From NCBI RefSeq assembly GCF_905163445.1, contig NC_053187.1, forward strand, positions 2,108,001-2,172,000: a DNA stretch of 64,000 nucleotides, given 5' to 3'. The notes under the pieces were generated by a model. The model was not told the origin of the DNA and ran no database searches. It saw nothing but the letters and a program-made list of their open reading frames with translations. Source of the stretch: Pararge aegeria. Taxonomy: Eukaryota > Arthropoda > Insecta > Lepidoptera > Nymphalidae. The translations under genes were made by a program, and so were the position numbers. Below are positions 1-9,732 of the stretch, in pieces. Position 1 is the first letter of the stretch. Every line of letters starts with the position of its first letter.

Positions 1-1
1 T

Positions 2-172
2 ATTGTAGGTATATCCGTAAGCGGATTTCTTTTTAATGGTATTCCTTTGAAAGGCTTTGGCAAGATCGGTCAGTTGCAAGATAAGAACGTATTGTGTGAA
101 TTGATTGAGTTGCAACTTGCAGCGAAAATGGCGGTGTACAATTTTGATTACAACACTACTTATAGGATATAG
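2..172 (+). other. Open frame at window edge, possible 3' part of an exon
   Basis: Frame 2 is open from the window edge to a TAG at 170-172, giving 56 residues with a coding-like mix (for example GKIGQLQDKNVLCELIEL and MAVYNFDYNTTYRI). No start codon is needed if it continues leftwards. I recognise no family, and 56 codons can occur by chance in AT-rich DNA, so it may be a terminal exon or nothing. Confidence 0.15.
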
Positions 173-699
173 TTGAGTGAATTTTTCGTGCGATATTTTT
201 TTGAACGAGTCATTGTGGTTTTACTGATTTAGTTATTATACCTCTCTTATTTAAACTGGACATTATAAATTAATAATAATAGACCCAAAAGCGGCAATAT
301 TAACAACATAATAATTACGGAAAATGGCGCGAAGGTTTTTTTTTCGCGCGCCAAGGTAAAGCGATATACAGCCAGCATCGTTGGCTGCATACTTTACTTT
401 ATTAAAATATAATAAAGGGAATATTTTCGTATTTAAAACATAACTATGTAGTTACGAATTGTGATTAATTTGGTAAAATTAAACGTTCATTTATCATAAT
501 TGAAAAGGTAAGAATATTTGTTAAATTAAGGAAAAGACTACTATTTTTAGCATTTTTATGGGGCTAAAAATAGTTTGTTTTTTAAAAAAGAGTTTGTATT
601 AGGTGTCCCATATTAAAAATGGTCTAAACTTAAACGGTTTCAAAATTTTCGTTGGAACGCAATCTTCAATCGATACTGAAGCCAAAATTGTATTTTTTC
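173..699. other. Unassigned AT-rich stretch
   Basis: No reading frame, tRNA or recognised repeat. Positions 317-361 hold a small GC-rich patch with a run of T. Confidence 0.5.
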
Positions 700-880
700 A
701 TTTTTGTCTGTCTGTCTGTATCATGGCCACGCATTACGCTGAAACTACTGAAGGAATTAAAATGAAACTTTGCACGATTTGAGTTCAAACTACGAGGTAG
801 AATATAGAATACTTTTTATTCCCAAAATTCAGCTCAGTACCTTAAGGAGAGGCTATAAAAGTGTTTGACGATTTGACACC
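700..880 (+). mobile_element. HEL-B (Helitron-like) internal fragment
   Basis: This stretch shares a pattern with 29500-29665: 'gaaactactgaa', then 'atgaaactttg', then 'atactttttatt' and 'aaaagtttgacgattt'. Complete members of this family elsewhere (37718, 54051 on the minus strand) end in CTAGT, as non-autonomous Helitrons do. Both ends are missing here. Confidence 0.5.
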
Positions 881-1229
881 ATAACTCCGTCTAATGTTGT
901 ATATGCGGATGCAAAATTACCTTTCAAACATTTAAAGACGAGCACCCATCTATTTAATGACTTAGGTCAACGTTAGTTACTTATCGCTATCGACATATCA
1001 GTAATTATTACTTAAATTAAAAGAATTTTAAATAAGCTATTTTGGTTATATTAGTCGGGAATGTTCTTAGCTTTGTTTGATGAAAATCAGTCCAAGATGG
1101 CCGCCGCAACAAAATTTTCGGAACTCCATCAATATTTAATGAAAGAGCTTGACTAGTTACTTTAAAATCCAAAAAGGCCGCCACCACAAATTGGCGAATT
1201 ATATATTTTTTTCTCAACCATCCAATATG

Positions 1230-1292
1230 GGTAACAAACGAAATTGTTTGAATAATGTCATGTAAATTATTCAAACAATTTCGTTTGTTACC
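1230..1292. repeat. Perfect palindrome, 27 bp arms, 9 bp loop
   Basis: Left arm 1230-1256 begins GGTAACAAACG and right arm 1266-1292 is its exact reverse complement. The loop is 1257-1265. No recognised element surrounds it. Confidence 0.9.
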
Positions 1293-1293
1293 T

Positions 1294-1328
1294 ACTTTCA
1301 ATAATGTATAATGTACATTATTGAAAGT
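1294..1328. repeat. Second palindrome, 15 bp arms, 5 bp loop
   Basis: Arms 1294-1308 (ACTTTCAATAATGTA) and 1314-1328 are exact reverse complements. It starts one base after the preceding 27 bp palindrome, so two hairpins sit in tandem. Confidence 0.9.
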
Positions 1329-1695
1329 CCGAGTTTTTGTACTCTTTTAATTTATTTAATGGAAGTCAGTTGGTTAAAAAATGTTTCTTCTATCTTGAGC
1401 AAAAGTATTTTTCCCCTGGCAAATCAAACGCGTTAAATCACACTTTAGAGCCATTCGAAACAGTAAAGTTGTCATTGGATACGTGAATCTCAATCGGGCG
1501 ATATGAATGCATGGCGGACCCCACATGCCCGTGTTTGCTATTCCATTTACGAAACCCAAGTAAAGTTATACGGGAATGTTTTATTCAAAGCTAGGTAGTG
1601 TACAAGATCTAGCAAATTGACACGTTTCGTACGAAAATTGCTGTGGTTTTATAAAAATGTCATGTCATTACAAAATCTCGATATCTATCTACATC
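1329..1695. other. Unassigned stretch
   Basis: No gene or recognised repeat. Short reading frames here have no family signature. Confidence 0.4.
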
Positions 1696-1851
1696 AATAA
1701 ATAAATATACTACGACAATACATATATCGCTATCTTGTCCCAAAGTAAGCGTAGTTTGTGTTATGGGTACTAAGACGACTGATGAATATTTGTATGATGC
1801 ATAAATACTTTTAATATACAGATTAAGAGCAGACACTGAAAACCATTCATG
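1696..1851 (-). mobile_element. SINE-A, 3' part
   Basis: Reverse complement of the SINE-A body and tail ('tactacgacaatac', 'taagcgtag', 'gtgttatgggtactaag', 'cagacactgaaa'). The tRNA head is absent. It abuts a second, plus-strand copy at 1852, so the two lie head to head. Confidence 0.8.
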
Positions 1852-2072
1852 TTAGGTTCGATTCCCACAGCTGGAAAATGTCTATGTGATGAACATGAAT
1901 GTTTTGCAGTGTCTGGGTGTTTATACGTATATTATAAGTACCTATTTATGTATATCTATTATAAATTAAATATTTACAATCATCTTAATACCCATAACAC
2001 AAGCTATGTTTAATTTGGGGCTAGATGGCGATGTGCGTAATAGTATTGTCGTAGTAGTATAGTAGTATATTT
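1852..2072 (+). mobile_element. SINE-A, from B box to tail
   Basis: Starts just before the B box (GGTTCGATTCCCAC at 1855) and runs through 'tgaacatgaatg', 'gtgtctgggtgttta' and 'ttggggctagatggcgatg' to the 'gtcgtagtag' tail. The A box is missing. With the minus copy at 1696 it forms an inverted pair. Confidence 0.85.
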
Positions 2073-2529
2073 GTATGGCTCTTACGTCCTTCTTGTTTCG
2101 TATACATTTTTGAAAACGTATTGTTACTCCGTACTTTCGTCTGTTTGTTTTTTGTCCTTTTTATTTTTATCTGAGCCCGTTTGATGTGACGCTTGAATGT
2201 ATATTTATTTTGTCTGACAGTTCAAAACAAACTGGCATGGTTAAAAATAACTGCAATGGAAATAAGGGCTCGGTTTCATTAGGCGTATATGGACCGCGCG
2301 CGTGAATGTTTATTATGGTCTATGTTACCACCTAAAACGTTTTTCAATGGGTCATGTATTTAAAGTCTTAGTGTTTAAGTTATTCATCTGAAGGTCTTAA
2401 AGTCCTCGGTAAGATTCTTAAGGCGGACGAATCTTTGTTAGATATTCGGTTTTCCGATAGGAATTCTCAGCACCCGCCCTGTTTGAGCCAAATAGCAGGT
2501 TAAGACATTAGTTAATGTTATCATTACCA
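2073..2529. other. Unassigned stretch
   Basis: No gene or recognised repeat. A GC-richer patch lies at 2268-2310. Confidence 0.4.
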
Positions 2530-2831
2530 ATTAGAAGCGGTAATAGCGGCATTGCGTAGGAGCTCGACTTCACTTTCGGGGGAACGAGTTCGAATCCCAG
2601 CACGCACCTCTTTTGATAAATAATATTAATAATAACGGTGAAGGGAAACATTGTGAGGAAACCGGCATGCCTGAGAGTTCTACATAAAGTTCTCAAAGGT
2701 TACCGGAGTCCACCAATCCGCACTAGGCCAGCCTACGGTGGACTACGGCCTTAACATCTATCCGTTGTAGTAGGAGACCCATGGTCTGTAGTGGGCCCGT
2801 AATGGGTTGATGTGATGATGATGATGACGAT
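2530..2831 (+). mobile_element. SINE-B, near full length
   Basis: Head 'gaagcggtaatagcg' then B-box-like GAGTTCGAATCCCAGC, body 'acggtgaagggaaacattg', 'cctgagagttct', 'gtccaccaatccgcac', 'gtggactacggcc', and tail 'gtaatgggttgatgtg' followed by GATGATGATG. The tail matches the end of RTE retrotransposons, which fits RTE-driven mobilisation. Confidence 0.8.
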
Positions 2832-3050
2832 TTTTATCGTCATCATCATATCAACCAACTGGCTTCCACTGTTAGAACATACATCTTTGTAGGAAATTCT
2901 GAATTCAAGTGCATTCTTGCGCTCCTTGTTATCAGCGGCTCTAAGCGACTGGTTTAATGTTGTCTGACCACCAAGTTGGGGTCGATAAACGCTGCGTGTA
3001 GCTGTTCTAGCAACTTTGATAAGCGTAACAAGTGATAATAACAAACCATG
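2832..3050 (-). pseudogene. RTE retrotransposon 3' end, reverse-transcriptase C-terminal remnant
   Basis: On the minus strand this reads residues like TATRSVYRPQLGGQTT, then LRAADNKERKNALEF and GSQLVDMMM. They line up with the usual RTE C-terminus 'GKRSVGRPPTRWTDD ... QQWTSIG' as seen in a better copy at 31126. It is decayed and frameshifted, with no catalytic domain. Its (GATGAT)n tail meets the tail of the SINE-B copy to the left, so two elements converge tail to tail around 2813-2850. Confidence 0.65.
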
Positions 3051-3168
3051 ATGTGCAAAAGCCTTTGCACGCCCCAATTTCTGTTCTAAGTTTCTTCTGT
3101 GTATGTGTTTACTTTGTATAAAATGTGTGCAATAAAGTTTTAACAAAAAAAAAACAAATAAACAATAA
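3051..3168 (+). mobile_element. CR1-tail (non-LTR 3' UTR)
   Basis: 'gcctttgcacg ... tatgtgtttac ... gtgtgcaataaagtttt' followed by an A-rich tail is the 3' end pattern seen again, reversed, at 10803 and 57600. The coding part is missing, as in a short 5'-truncated insertion. Confidence 0.6.
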
Positions 3169-3835
3169 TCATTAAAGACCAACCTGCATTGCAGCAACTT
3201 GGTGTGTCTAAGTCATTATTTTTTATGTTAAAGGAGATTTGCCCAGTGAACTTAATATGATGAACATGAATGAATACCTTGCTAGCCAAAGAGTGCCGAT
3301 ATTAGTTAATACTTTAAAAATACACATGAAATCCGATTAAAACAGCTGCTAAAAGTTTTTCGCCTAATGTGACCACGCCTTAAAGGTCACGCCAGATTTA
3401 TCGGAAGTTAAAATAACTACCGATCCATAACCGGACAACCTCGAGGGGTGGAGTTTATATCCACAACATGCTTAGACTGTTTTGATAAGGATTTAAGGTA
3501 TATTTCTTTTTTCAGCCTAATAACCTCACAACACTTTTTCCCTCTAACAGGTAATTAGAGTTAATTAAATTATAATCAACGTTTTACGTTAGAGGAAACC
3601 CCATTAACGTTACAGATTTAATCTGACGAAAACAGGCGGTCAGAGCACCTCCGAACTTAAGAGAAAACGCTACTTAATGTTTGAAACACACAATGCTATA
3701 AATAATACATTAACGCGCGTTTTTTACTCCCTTGTGAGTATTTCCATCGATGATCAAAAAAAAAAAAAGTGAATCTAGAGGTCTAATAGAGAGGTCGTAA
3801 TCCGTGTGGTGTGGTTGCTACAGATCAGAATTCAG
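3169..3835. other. Unassigned stretch
   Basis: No gene or recognised repeat. An A-run lies at 3758-3769. Confidence 0.4.
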
Positions 3836-3960
3836 TTACCAATGCCCCTCTACTGTGATCACCAACCCGTCTGCCCTGGTGGTGATCATGGGATCATGGG
3901 AAAACCCTTCCTTTGGGCCTTTAGTCCAGCAGTGGACTGTTATGGGATATTGATAATACC
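3836..3960 (+). mobile_element. Decayed non-LTR or SINE 3' end
   Basis: 'gtgatcaccaacccgtctgccc', 'ggtggtgatcatggg' and 'agtccagcagtggactgttat' with a 'gataata' end are typical of a common lepidopteran retroposon tail. Class is inferred from this pattern only. Confidence 0.45.
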
Positions 3961-4544
3961 AGAACTCGTAGCACGAACTGTGAATTAAACAATCATTAAT
4001 TTTGGTTGTCAAACAAATCTTTCCTTATCCTTATATTCTAATATCGATTCTGCGTAACTAACTCATATTCAAATAAAGAAACATATGGGGTTCGGGCCCC
4101 GGAACCAACCACTAGGCTTAACCACTAGGCTGTTACCACTAAAAACACACTATTTCAATAACATAATAAGCTGATGTTTTCCTGCAGCTGCGATTCTAAA
4201 TAAGCGGTCAATAGTGCAATAATTTTCCGTGTGTACCCTCAAAGGTGTTCCCTTTAATCTTTCCAGATCCTCATTAATTCGTTTAAGTGACGTTCAGTAA
4301 ATCCGCTCTGACGTTCTTAATGTGAACTTAATTAAGTTTTATTAATGAACTTTCTTTGGGAGCCGTAAAATTCAAATAAAGTTTACCCACCTGACTATAA
4401 TGATTTCTTATTCTTCATCGTTATCTGATTTTCCCGATGATTATCTTAATATTAATAATCGCATTAAATAAATAAAAAGCCTTTTTTATTCTCACATCGC
4501 TTACACTAATTTTATAAGTGTTTTTACCTATACTTGGAGGTATA
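3961..4544. other. Unassigned stretch
   Basis: Mostly AT-rich. Positions 4091-4140 contain 'accactaggct' twice, possibly a decayed SINE head. No gene. Confidence 0.35.
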
Positions 4545-4668
4545 ATCAATTTTTTTAAATTGTTTTAATAAAATGTATCAAAAAATTTCGGAACTGACAG
4601 GATTTGGCTCTGTTACTCTGTGGCAATCGCGGTCTGAGCGCTTTAACCAACTAAACTACGGCTCTCCT
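4545..4668 (-). mobile_element. SINE-D, tRNA-headed
   Basis: Reverse complement starts 'gagccgtagtttagttgg' (A box TAGTTTAGTTGG), then 'gcgctcagaccgcgattgcca' and a B-box-like 'caaatcctgtcagttcc', ending in a T-rich tail. A second partial copy is at 56385. The B box is one or two bases off consensus, so this is a SINE and not a working tRNA gene. Confidence 0.65.
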
Positions 4669-5055
4669 ACCTTACATTAGTCACAAAATTTGTTAGTTAG
4701 TACACAATTGTATCCTTAAAATATACGTTCTTACTTTAGTTAATCACTACTTTTTGTTATTATTATTAAATCGGGTAAAGGTATCTTCTAACCTTTTAAA
4801 TTCTTCTGTTTCCTTGCTTTGGTTCATCCAATCGTTCCAGTTTTAATTCAAATCAGCCCAGCGTTTGCTTGGTCTGCCAACATCCTTTTTCTCATTCGGT
4901 CCTTTCCACGCTGTGGTTTGGATTATTCATTTCTATTTCTATCTGAGGCTCTTGAACTCCTTGATTGTGAGCGAGCAAATCTTGTATTGCCTAAGACTAT
5001 AGTGGTCTGGTAATCAGTTGATAATGAGAACATCGATGATAAGTTAGAAATGCTG
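4669..5055. other. Unassigned stretch
   Basis: No gene or repeat recognised. A 64-codon reading frame at 4819-5013 has no family signature. Confidence 0.4.
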
Positions 5056-5245
5056 GATTATGAAAATTAAGCTTAATTGGCTTAAAAGCAGGAGAATCTG
5101 TATGGTGTAATTTATAATTTCTTCATTCCTGATACTCCACACCAAACAGATCTTCGGCAATGTACCCTCTACGCACGCTTCGCTCTGAAACCGGACCATC
5201 CTCAGGAGATGTTGACTTTACAATGAATAATTGTTAAGTGCCAGT
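5056..5245 (-). mobile_element. M1 MITE, one end lost
   Basis: Left end 'ttatgaaaattaagctta' and 'gcaggagaatctgtatgg' match the M1 terminal repeat at 48110. The core 'gctctgaaaccgg ... ctcaggagatg' is the reverse complement of the M1 core. The right inverted end is absent. Confidence 0.65.
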
Positions 5246-5336
5246 GGAGTGTAACTGAAGTATCGCTAATTATTCTTTTTTTTCATAATATCTCATGGAT
5301 TTCAAAGTAACGCCTGCTTATATCAAAACACGCTAA

Positions 5337-5560
5337 ATGCCTAAGTTATGCTCACAATCTCCTTAGAACAGCTTAAATATAACTTTAATACACGTTTTCA
5401 CTAAACCATTATGCTAGGTATTGTCTAGATCGAATGCGTAATGATTTAGGCATTTTCTATAGGAATAAAAAGTGACACCAACTTTTTCGTGATAACTATA
5501 GGTGAATGGTTGATGTATGCCTAGGAATCTCCTTAGATAAAGCGTTACTTATTTAGGCAT
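5337..5560. mobile_element. Possible small MITE with ATGCCTAA/TTAGGCAT ends
   Basis: ATGCCTAAGT at the left and ACTTATTTAGGCAT at the right give an inverted end of about 8 bp. 'aatctccttaga' occurs near both ends. No target duplication is clear, so this is weak. Confidence 0.3.
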
Positions 5561-5654
5561 TGCCTTGTTCTTCGTAAGTGAAAACGGGCATAGCCGTTTC
5601 TGAATATAGCGATAAGTGGAAGGCCAAACTGCAAAGATATCTGGCACGAATCAC

Positions 5655-5927
5655 AATAAATAAATAAAATAAATAAATATACTAATACAATACACAGATC
5701 GCCATCTAGCCCCAAAGTAAGCGTAGCTTGTGTTATAGGTACTAAGATGGCTGATGAATATTATTATTATGAATAATATACATAAATACTTAAAATATAC
5801 AAATAAATACCCAGACACTGAAAAACGGTTATGTTCATCAAACAAACATGTTCCAGTTGTGGGAATCGAACCCACGGCCATGGACTCAGAAAGCAGGATC
5901 ACCGCCCACTATGCCAGTCGGCTGTCA
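5655..5927 (-). mobile_element. SINE-A, full length
   Basis: Read on the minus strand: head with A box, B box (GGGTTCGATTCCCAC, seen as its complement near 5861), 'aacataaccgtttttcagtg', and the 'gtattgtattagtat' tail. Ends in an A/T-rich stretch at 5655. The A box carries 'tggcatagtgg', a one-base drift from consensus. Confidence 0.85.
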
Positions 5928-5937
5928 TAACAATAGA

Positions 5938-6124
5938 TAATATTATGAACCTCTAGGTACAATAATAATTATTCTGCAGTCCACACACTAGATAGCAGCA
6001 TGGTATAGTTCCGGAGCGCCGGAACATGTAACAATGCATGTCACCGTGAACGACTTCCGCACGGACAATGCTTGTCATGCGTGTTACATGTACATTGCAG
6101 TCTCTGCCTCGCTTTTAATATAAC
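5938..6124 (+). repeat. 187 bp structured repeat, copy 1
   Basis: Shares its full length with 6488-6671, and bases 5998-6089 are identical to 6545-6636 (92 bp). The core holds a stem TTCCGG/CCGGAA at 6009-6024. Next comes a nested hairpin from 6025 to 6090: CATGTAAC with GTTACATG, GCATG with CATGC, CCGTG with CACGG. It has no open frame and no tRNA boxes. Class unknown: possible MITE end, short terminal repeats of a small retroelement, or a structured RNA. Confidence 0.75.
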
Positions 6125-6487
6125 ATTAGTTAGTTACTACACGTGACTTCGGCTGCGTAAATTTATTAATAAACTGAAAATTATAACCCCTACATACATT
6201 AATAGATGCTAAAATGGTTGTTTACATGTTTGCAATTATGCATTGTAAATTAAGTATATCAATTTAAGAAGATCGGTTTGATACTTCACATCAAATGGAA
6301 TTATATTGTAGAAATTAAGAATTGCACCTTTTATATTTTCTGCAAGTCGCGGTTAAAAGCAAGCTTAGCTAATGTTCATTATAGATTAGTTATTATAGCT
6401 TTGGTAGTTTCTGAAAGAAACGACAAAAATCGGGCAAACTGTAAATCCAACCAAACACCAAAACCCTTATTAGCTCCGCTCGATTAA
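6125..6487. other. Spacer between the two 187 bp repeats
   Basis: 363 bp without homology to the flanking repeats. The 69-codon frame at 6278-6487 has no family signature. If the flanks are terminal repeats, this would be the interior of a small element. Confidence 0.4.
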
Positions 6488-6671
6488 TAATATTATGAAC
6501 TTCTAGGCACAGTAATTATTCCACAGTCCCCTCACTAGATAGCTGCATGGTATAGTTCCGGAGCGCCGGAACATGTAACAATGCATGTCACCGTGAACGA
6601 CTTCCGCACGGACAATGCTTGTCATGCGTGTTACATACATATTGCAGTCTCTGCCTCGCTTTTAATATAAC
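6488..6671 (+). repeat. 187 bp structured repeat, copy 2
   Basis: Same orientation as copy 1, starting TAATATTATGAAC and ending CTTTTAATATAAC. The flanks of the unit differ at scattered bases and small gaps while the 92 bp core is unchanged. Confidence 0.75.
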
Positions 6672-7214
6672 GCTAAAATGTATGAAGATTTAAATTGATG
6701 AATTTCTTAATGAAGTATTCGACAGCCTTTTAATTTCGAAGCAACGAAATATCACAATCAATTATTGAATGGTCGTTATTTGTGTTTAAAATAATTAAGT
6801 TTGTGTCGGTTATAGTAGAATGCCAGCGAAATTGTGATAGCAATGCTTTCTGATTTGCTGTTTCTTTGCCACTATTGGCTACAATGGCTACGAAATTCAG
6901 ATGACTGTATAATAATTTAACTCTCTACGCTCTCAGATATGACGATATCAGTAAAAGAAGATCAACAATGGCAATGCTGGTGGTGATGTAGTTGGTTTGG
7001 TGGTTGGTTGGTTGATCGTTCGTTTGGGTTCCAAAATGCCCGAGTTGTGACCTTGTACCGGAAAGCGCAGATTTATGGGCAGACGAGATAAAACGAGTCG
7101 TAGAAAGTGGCTGAACAAAGGCAGTGAAAGAATTAATGTGCAAAACCTAGGTGTTCGCTCCCCGAGCTTCACCTGATTTAACCGTAAAGGTCAACAATAA
7201 AATCCAAATCAAAT
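6672..7214. other. Unassigned stretch
   Basis: No gene. A GT-rich simple stretch (ggtttggtggttggttgg) lies at about 6992-7010. Confidence 0.4.
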
Positions 7215-7480
7215 CAAAACCAAAATCATAATTAATTTATGCCCAGTATAAGCCCAGAATACAAGCGCTTTTGGAACGTCAAGTCTGTCTGTGTTTAGTG
7301 GTTCTACCACCGGTTCGGAAGTCAGATTCTATGGAGAAGAGCCGGCAAGAAACTCAGCAGATTGCTCTTTTTCACTCTTCAAAATTCAATCTTCAAAATT
7401 TTTGTGAGAGATGAGAGCGACATGGCCTGTTTCCAAGCAGCCTTTTCTGGTTGTAATCACGATTGATTAAATATGTTTTA
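7215..7480 (-). mobile_element. LINE-S 3' end
   Basis: Contains the reverse complement of the LINE-S 3' UTR: 'aacgtcaagtctgtctg', 'ctctaccaccggttcgg'-type text, 'gccggcaagaaactcagca', 'gattgctctttt'. Further right, the minus strand reads a weak reverse-transcriptase C-terminus (KFKQCIKTYLINRDYN). It is a 5'-truncated insertion. Confidence 0.65.
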
Positions 7481-7627
7481 ATACATTGTTTAAACTTAGG
7501 TAAAAGTAGATCTTATATAACCTTCGATATAATGTTATAAAATCATATATTCATCCCGACAAAGAGTTTCTGTACTTTTCTCAGACAATACGCAGATATC
7601 ATTAATTTATGTACGTTTCTAGAGGAA

Positions 7628-7767
7628 ACCTGCATGAGGACCTTCATTGAGAGGAATTCTGCATGCTTGAGAGTTCTCTATAATGTTCTCAAAGGCTATT
7701 AAAGTCTACCAATGACACACCCGTGTCTTATAGTAGCCTCATAGCCAGTAATGGGTTAAGTGTGACG
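7628..7767 (+). mobile_element. SINE-B, 3' part, decayed
   Basis: 'gcatgcttgagagttctc', 'taatgttctcaaagg', 'gtctaccaatgacac', 'cccgtgtcttatagtagcc', 'gtaatgggtta'. The head is lost. Confidence 0.6.
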
Positions 7768-8440
7768 TTTATGTAATAATTTGAATAAGTTTAAGGCAAA
7801 AGTAAATATCTTTATTCTAGGGTAGATTCGTCCATTAGGCTTATTTACCGTCGATGGCAAGCAGAAGAAGCAAGAAGAAGTATAGAGGAAGTCACTATAT
7901 TAGCTCGCTGTTAATTCTTGAAACGGAAATCCGATTTGAAAAGTAACAAGTCCATATATTGTTCAGCTATTTAAAAAAATACTGCATCAGTCGCTATGAT
8001 GTATGCGATAATAAATAGACTATCGACTTGCGCATATTCTATGTATTCAATATAGGTTTATCTAATTCCTTTTTTCCCTCAAATGCGCAGTCCAGAATTC
8101 ATACCGCGACGAATAAAACGATGTACTATTCAAAACTTGTACTGGCTCCAAAAATTTGACATACGTCCGACCGTCTGTCGATAACGAAAGCGCAGTGCGA
8201 AATATTTTTAGTCCTGCAAAGGATATAATAATATGAGGAATATCACAGACGCCTGTTGAAATATGCGTCGCGGACGCTGGAGTTATGATGCGAATATGCT
8301 TCTTTGAAATATGAGTATTGATATTTTTCTACGATCTTCTCGCAACGCTTCTCTAACTTAAACAGTTTAATTTGATAAATGTGAAAGGCTAGTAAGAAAG
8401 GATTACAAAGCTGATGGAGTATATATTATAAATATCTAAC
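7768..8440. other. Unassigned stretch
   Basis: No gene or recognised repeat. A GA-rich patch (agaagaagcaagaagaag) lies at about 7862-7881. Confidence 0.4.
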
Positions 8441-8448
8441 CCACGCGG

Positions 8449-8748
8449 ATAAGCGGTGATGCTATCACCGCTTATGGTTATTATTCACCGCTTATTATTC
8501 ACCGCTTATCACCGCTGGGAGCTATCCCAGCACGCCCCTCTAAGTTCTTGTACTCCGAGCAATTAAAATATCACTTGTTACAACGGTGAAGGAAAACGTC
8601 GTGAAGAAACCTGCATGCCTGAGATTTCTCCATTATGTTCTCAAAGACGTGTGAATTCCACCAATCCGCAGTAGGCGGATAATCAAGCGTGTTGGGCTAC
8701 GGCCTAAACCTTTCTCATTACCAGGGTTAATATGATGATGATGGTGTA
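8449..8748 (+). mobile_element. SINE-B with a shuffled head
   Basis: Body 'gtgaaggaaaacgtcgtg', 'cctgcatgcctgaga', 'ccaccaatccgca', 'gctacggcctaaacc' and tail 'gatgatgatggtg' are normal. The head is not: ATAAGCGGTGAT (8449-8460) is followed by its inverse ATCACCGCTTAT (8464-8475), then two more 'attattcaccgctta' copies before the B-box region. Confidence 0.75.
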
Positions 8749-8944
8749 TACACAACATAAAGCTTTTGTTCATTTGAGTATCAGTGGCTGAAGAAATCTT
8801 GTACAAACGTAGAAGATTTTTAAATGACTGTTGTCGATATAAGGGTAAATATGATATGAGGGCTGCCCGAGCATCCCAGTACAGCAGACCATAGTTAATT
8901 ATTTATCTCGCCCAACCGCATTGGAGCATCTTGGTGGGCCCGTG

Positions 8945-9600
8945 AGTAGAATAGAATAGAGTAGAATAGAATATAATTTTATTGCTTACTGTTTACACAT
9001 AGAAAGGCAGTTGACAAGGCCTAGAAAAGTATTCAAAACAGTATACCCACAGCCGGGCGTACAATTATATTATTAAATAAGTATAAAATAAAAAAAAGTA
9101 TAAGTAAATCTAAGTATAACCACAATATAAAATCAGTGACAAAATATATATAGGTATAAGATTGAAACAATAAAAAAAAAGAAAAAAGAAAAAATCATTA
9201 GAGGCAATAAATTAAAACTAAACAGATCCAGAGAACAGTCTCCACGTCAACAGTCATCGAAAAATTCATTTGAAGGGTAAATAGGCTTTAGCAAGCAACC
9301 AATTTTTTAAAACTGTTTTAAATTTGAAGATACGGAGATATTTTATATTATCTGGCAGCTTGTTAAACACTCGTATCGCCATGATGTATGTACTTTTGCG
9401 GTATATATTACAGGCTATGGGTGACATATGCGTGCTGTGGATCTTTCTCTTCTGTAAGACAGGAAACGTGATATGATGATGTAGATCGCCTGCTGGGTTA
9501 CGAACTAGATTTCTCACTTACCGGTAAGCCAATGATTTTGTCAAAAGCTGTATGTGTTATGCGTTCATTTTCATCGCAAGATAAGACATCGCTGTAGCCT
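8945..9600 (-). mobile_element. 5'-truncated non-LTR retrotransposon
   Basis: Minus-strand insertion with a 3' repeat tail of tandem TCTAT/AATAG units (8948-8975), an A/T-rich 3' UTR and a reverse-transcriptase C-terminus (9266-9517). Upstream coding sequence is absent, as is usual for incomplete reverse transcription. Confidence 0.7.
9266..9517 (-). pseudogene. Reverse-transcriptase C-terminal fragment
   Basis: 83 residues are open. The stretch MAIRVFNKLPDNIKYL, then FKFKTVLKNWLLAKAY, is the usual end of Jockey/CR1-type reverse transcriptases ('a..lWNsLP..ir......FK..L...L'). None of the catalytic motifs is present, so it is a remnant. The start codon given by the frame is arbitrary because the true protein would extend upstream. 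Confidence 0.7.
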
Positions 9601-9732
9601 TTCAATTCCTTATCATTTTAAAGTTTATTTTGTATTTTATTCGCCTACCGTATGACTACCGAGTGCAGCTTTAACAAATAATGTGACAAGGAGCGATACA
9701 TACCGAAAAATTATAATACGGTGCTATATTTA

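Noticed and set aside
2751..3197. 148-codon minus-strand frame as an intact protein
   Set aside because: It fuses a CR1-tail, a frameshifted RTE C-terminus and a SINE-B tail; not a single gene.
4570..4668. tRNA gene
   Set aside because: The A box is good but the B box deviates and a SINE-like tail follows; a second partial copy exists at 56385.
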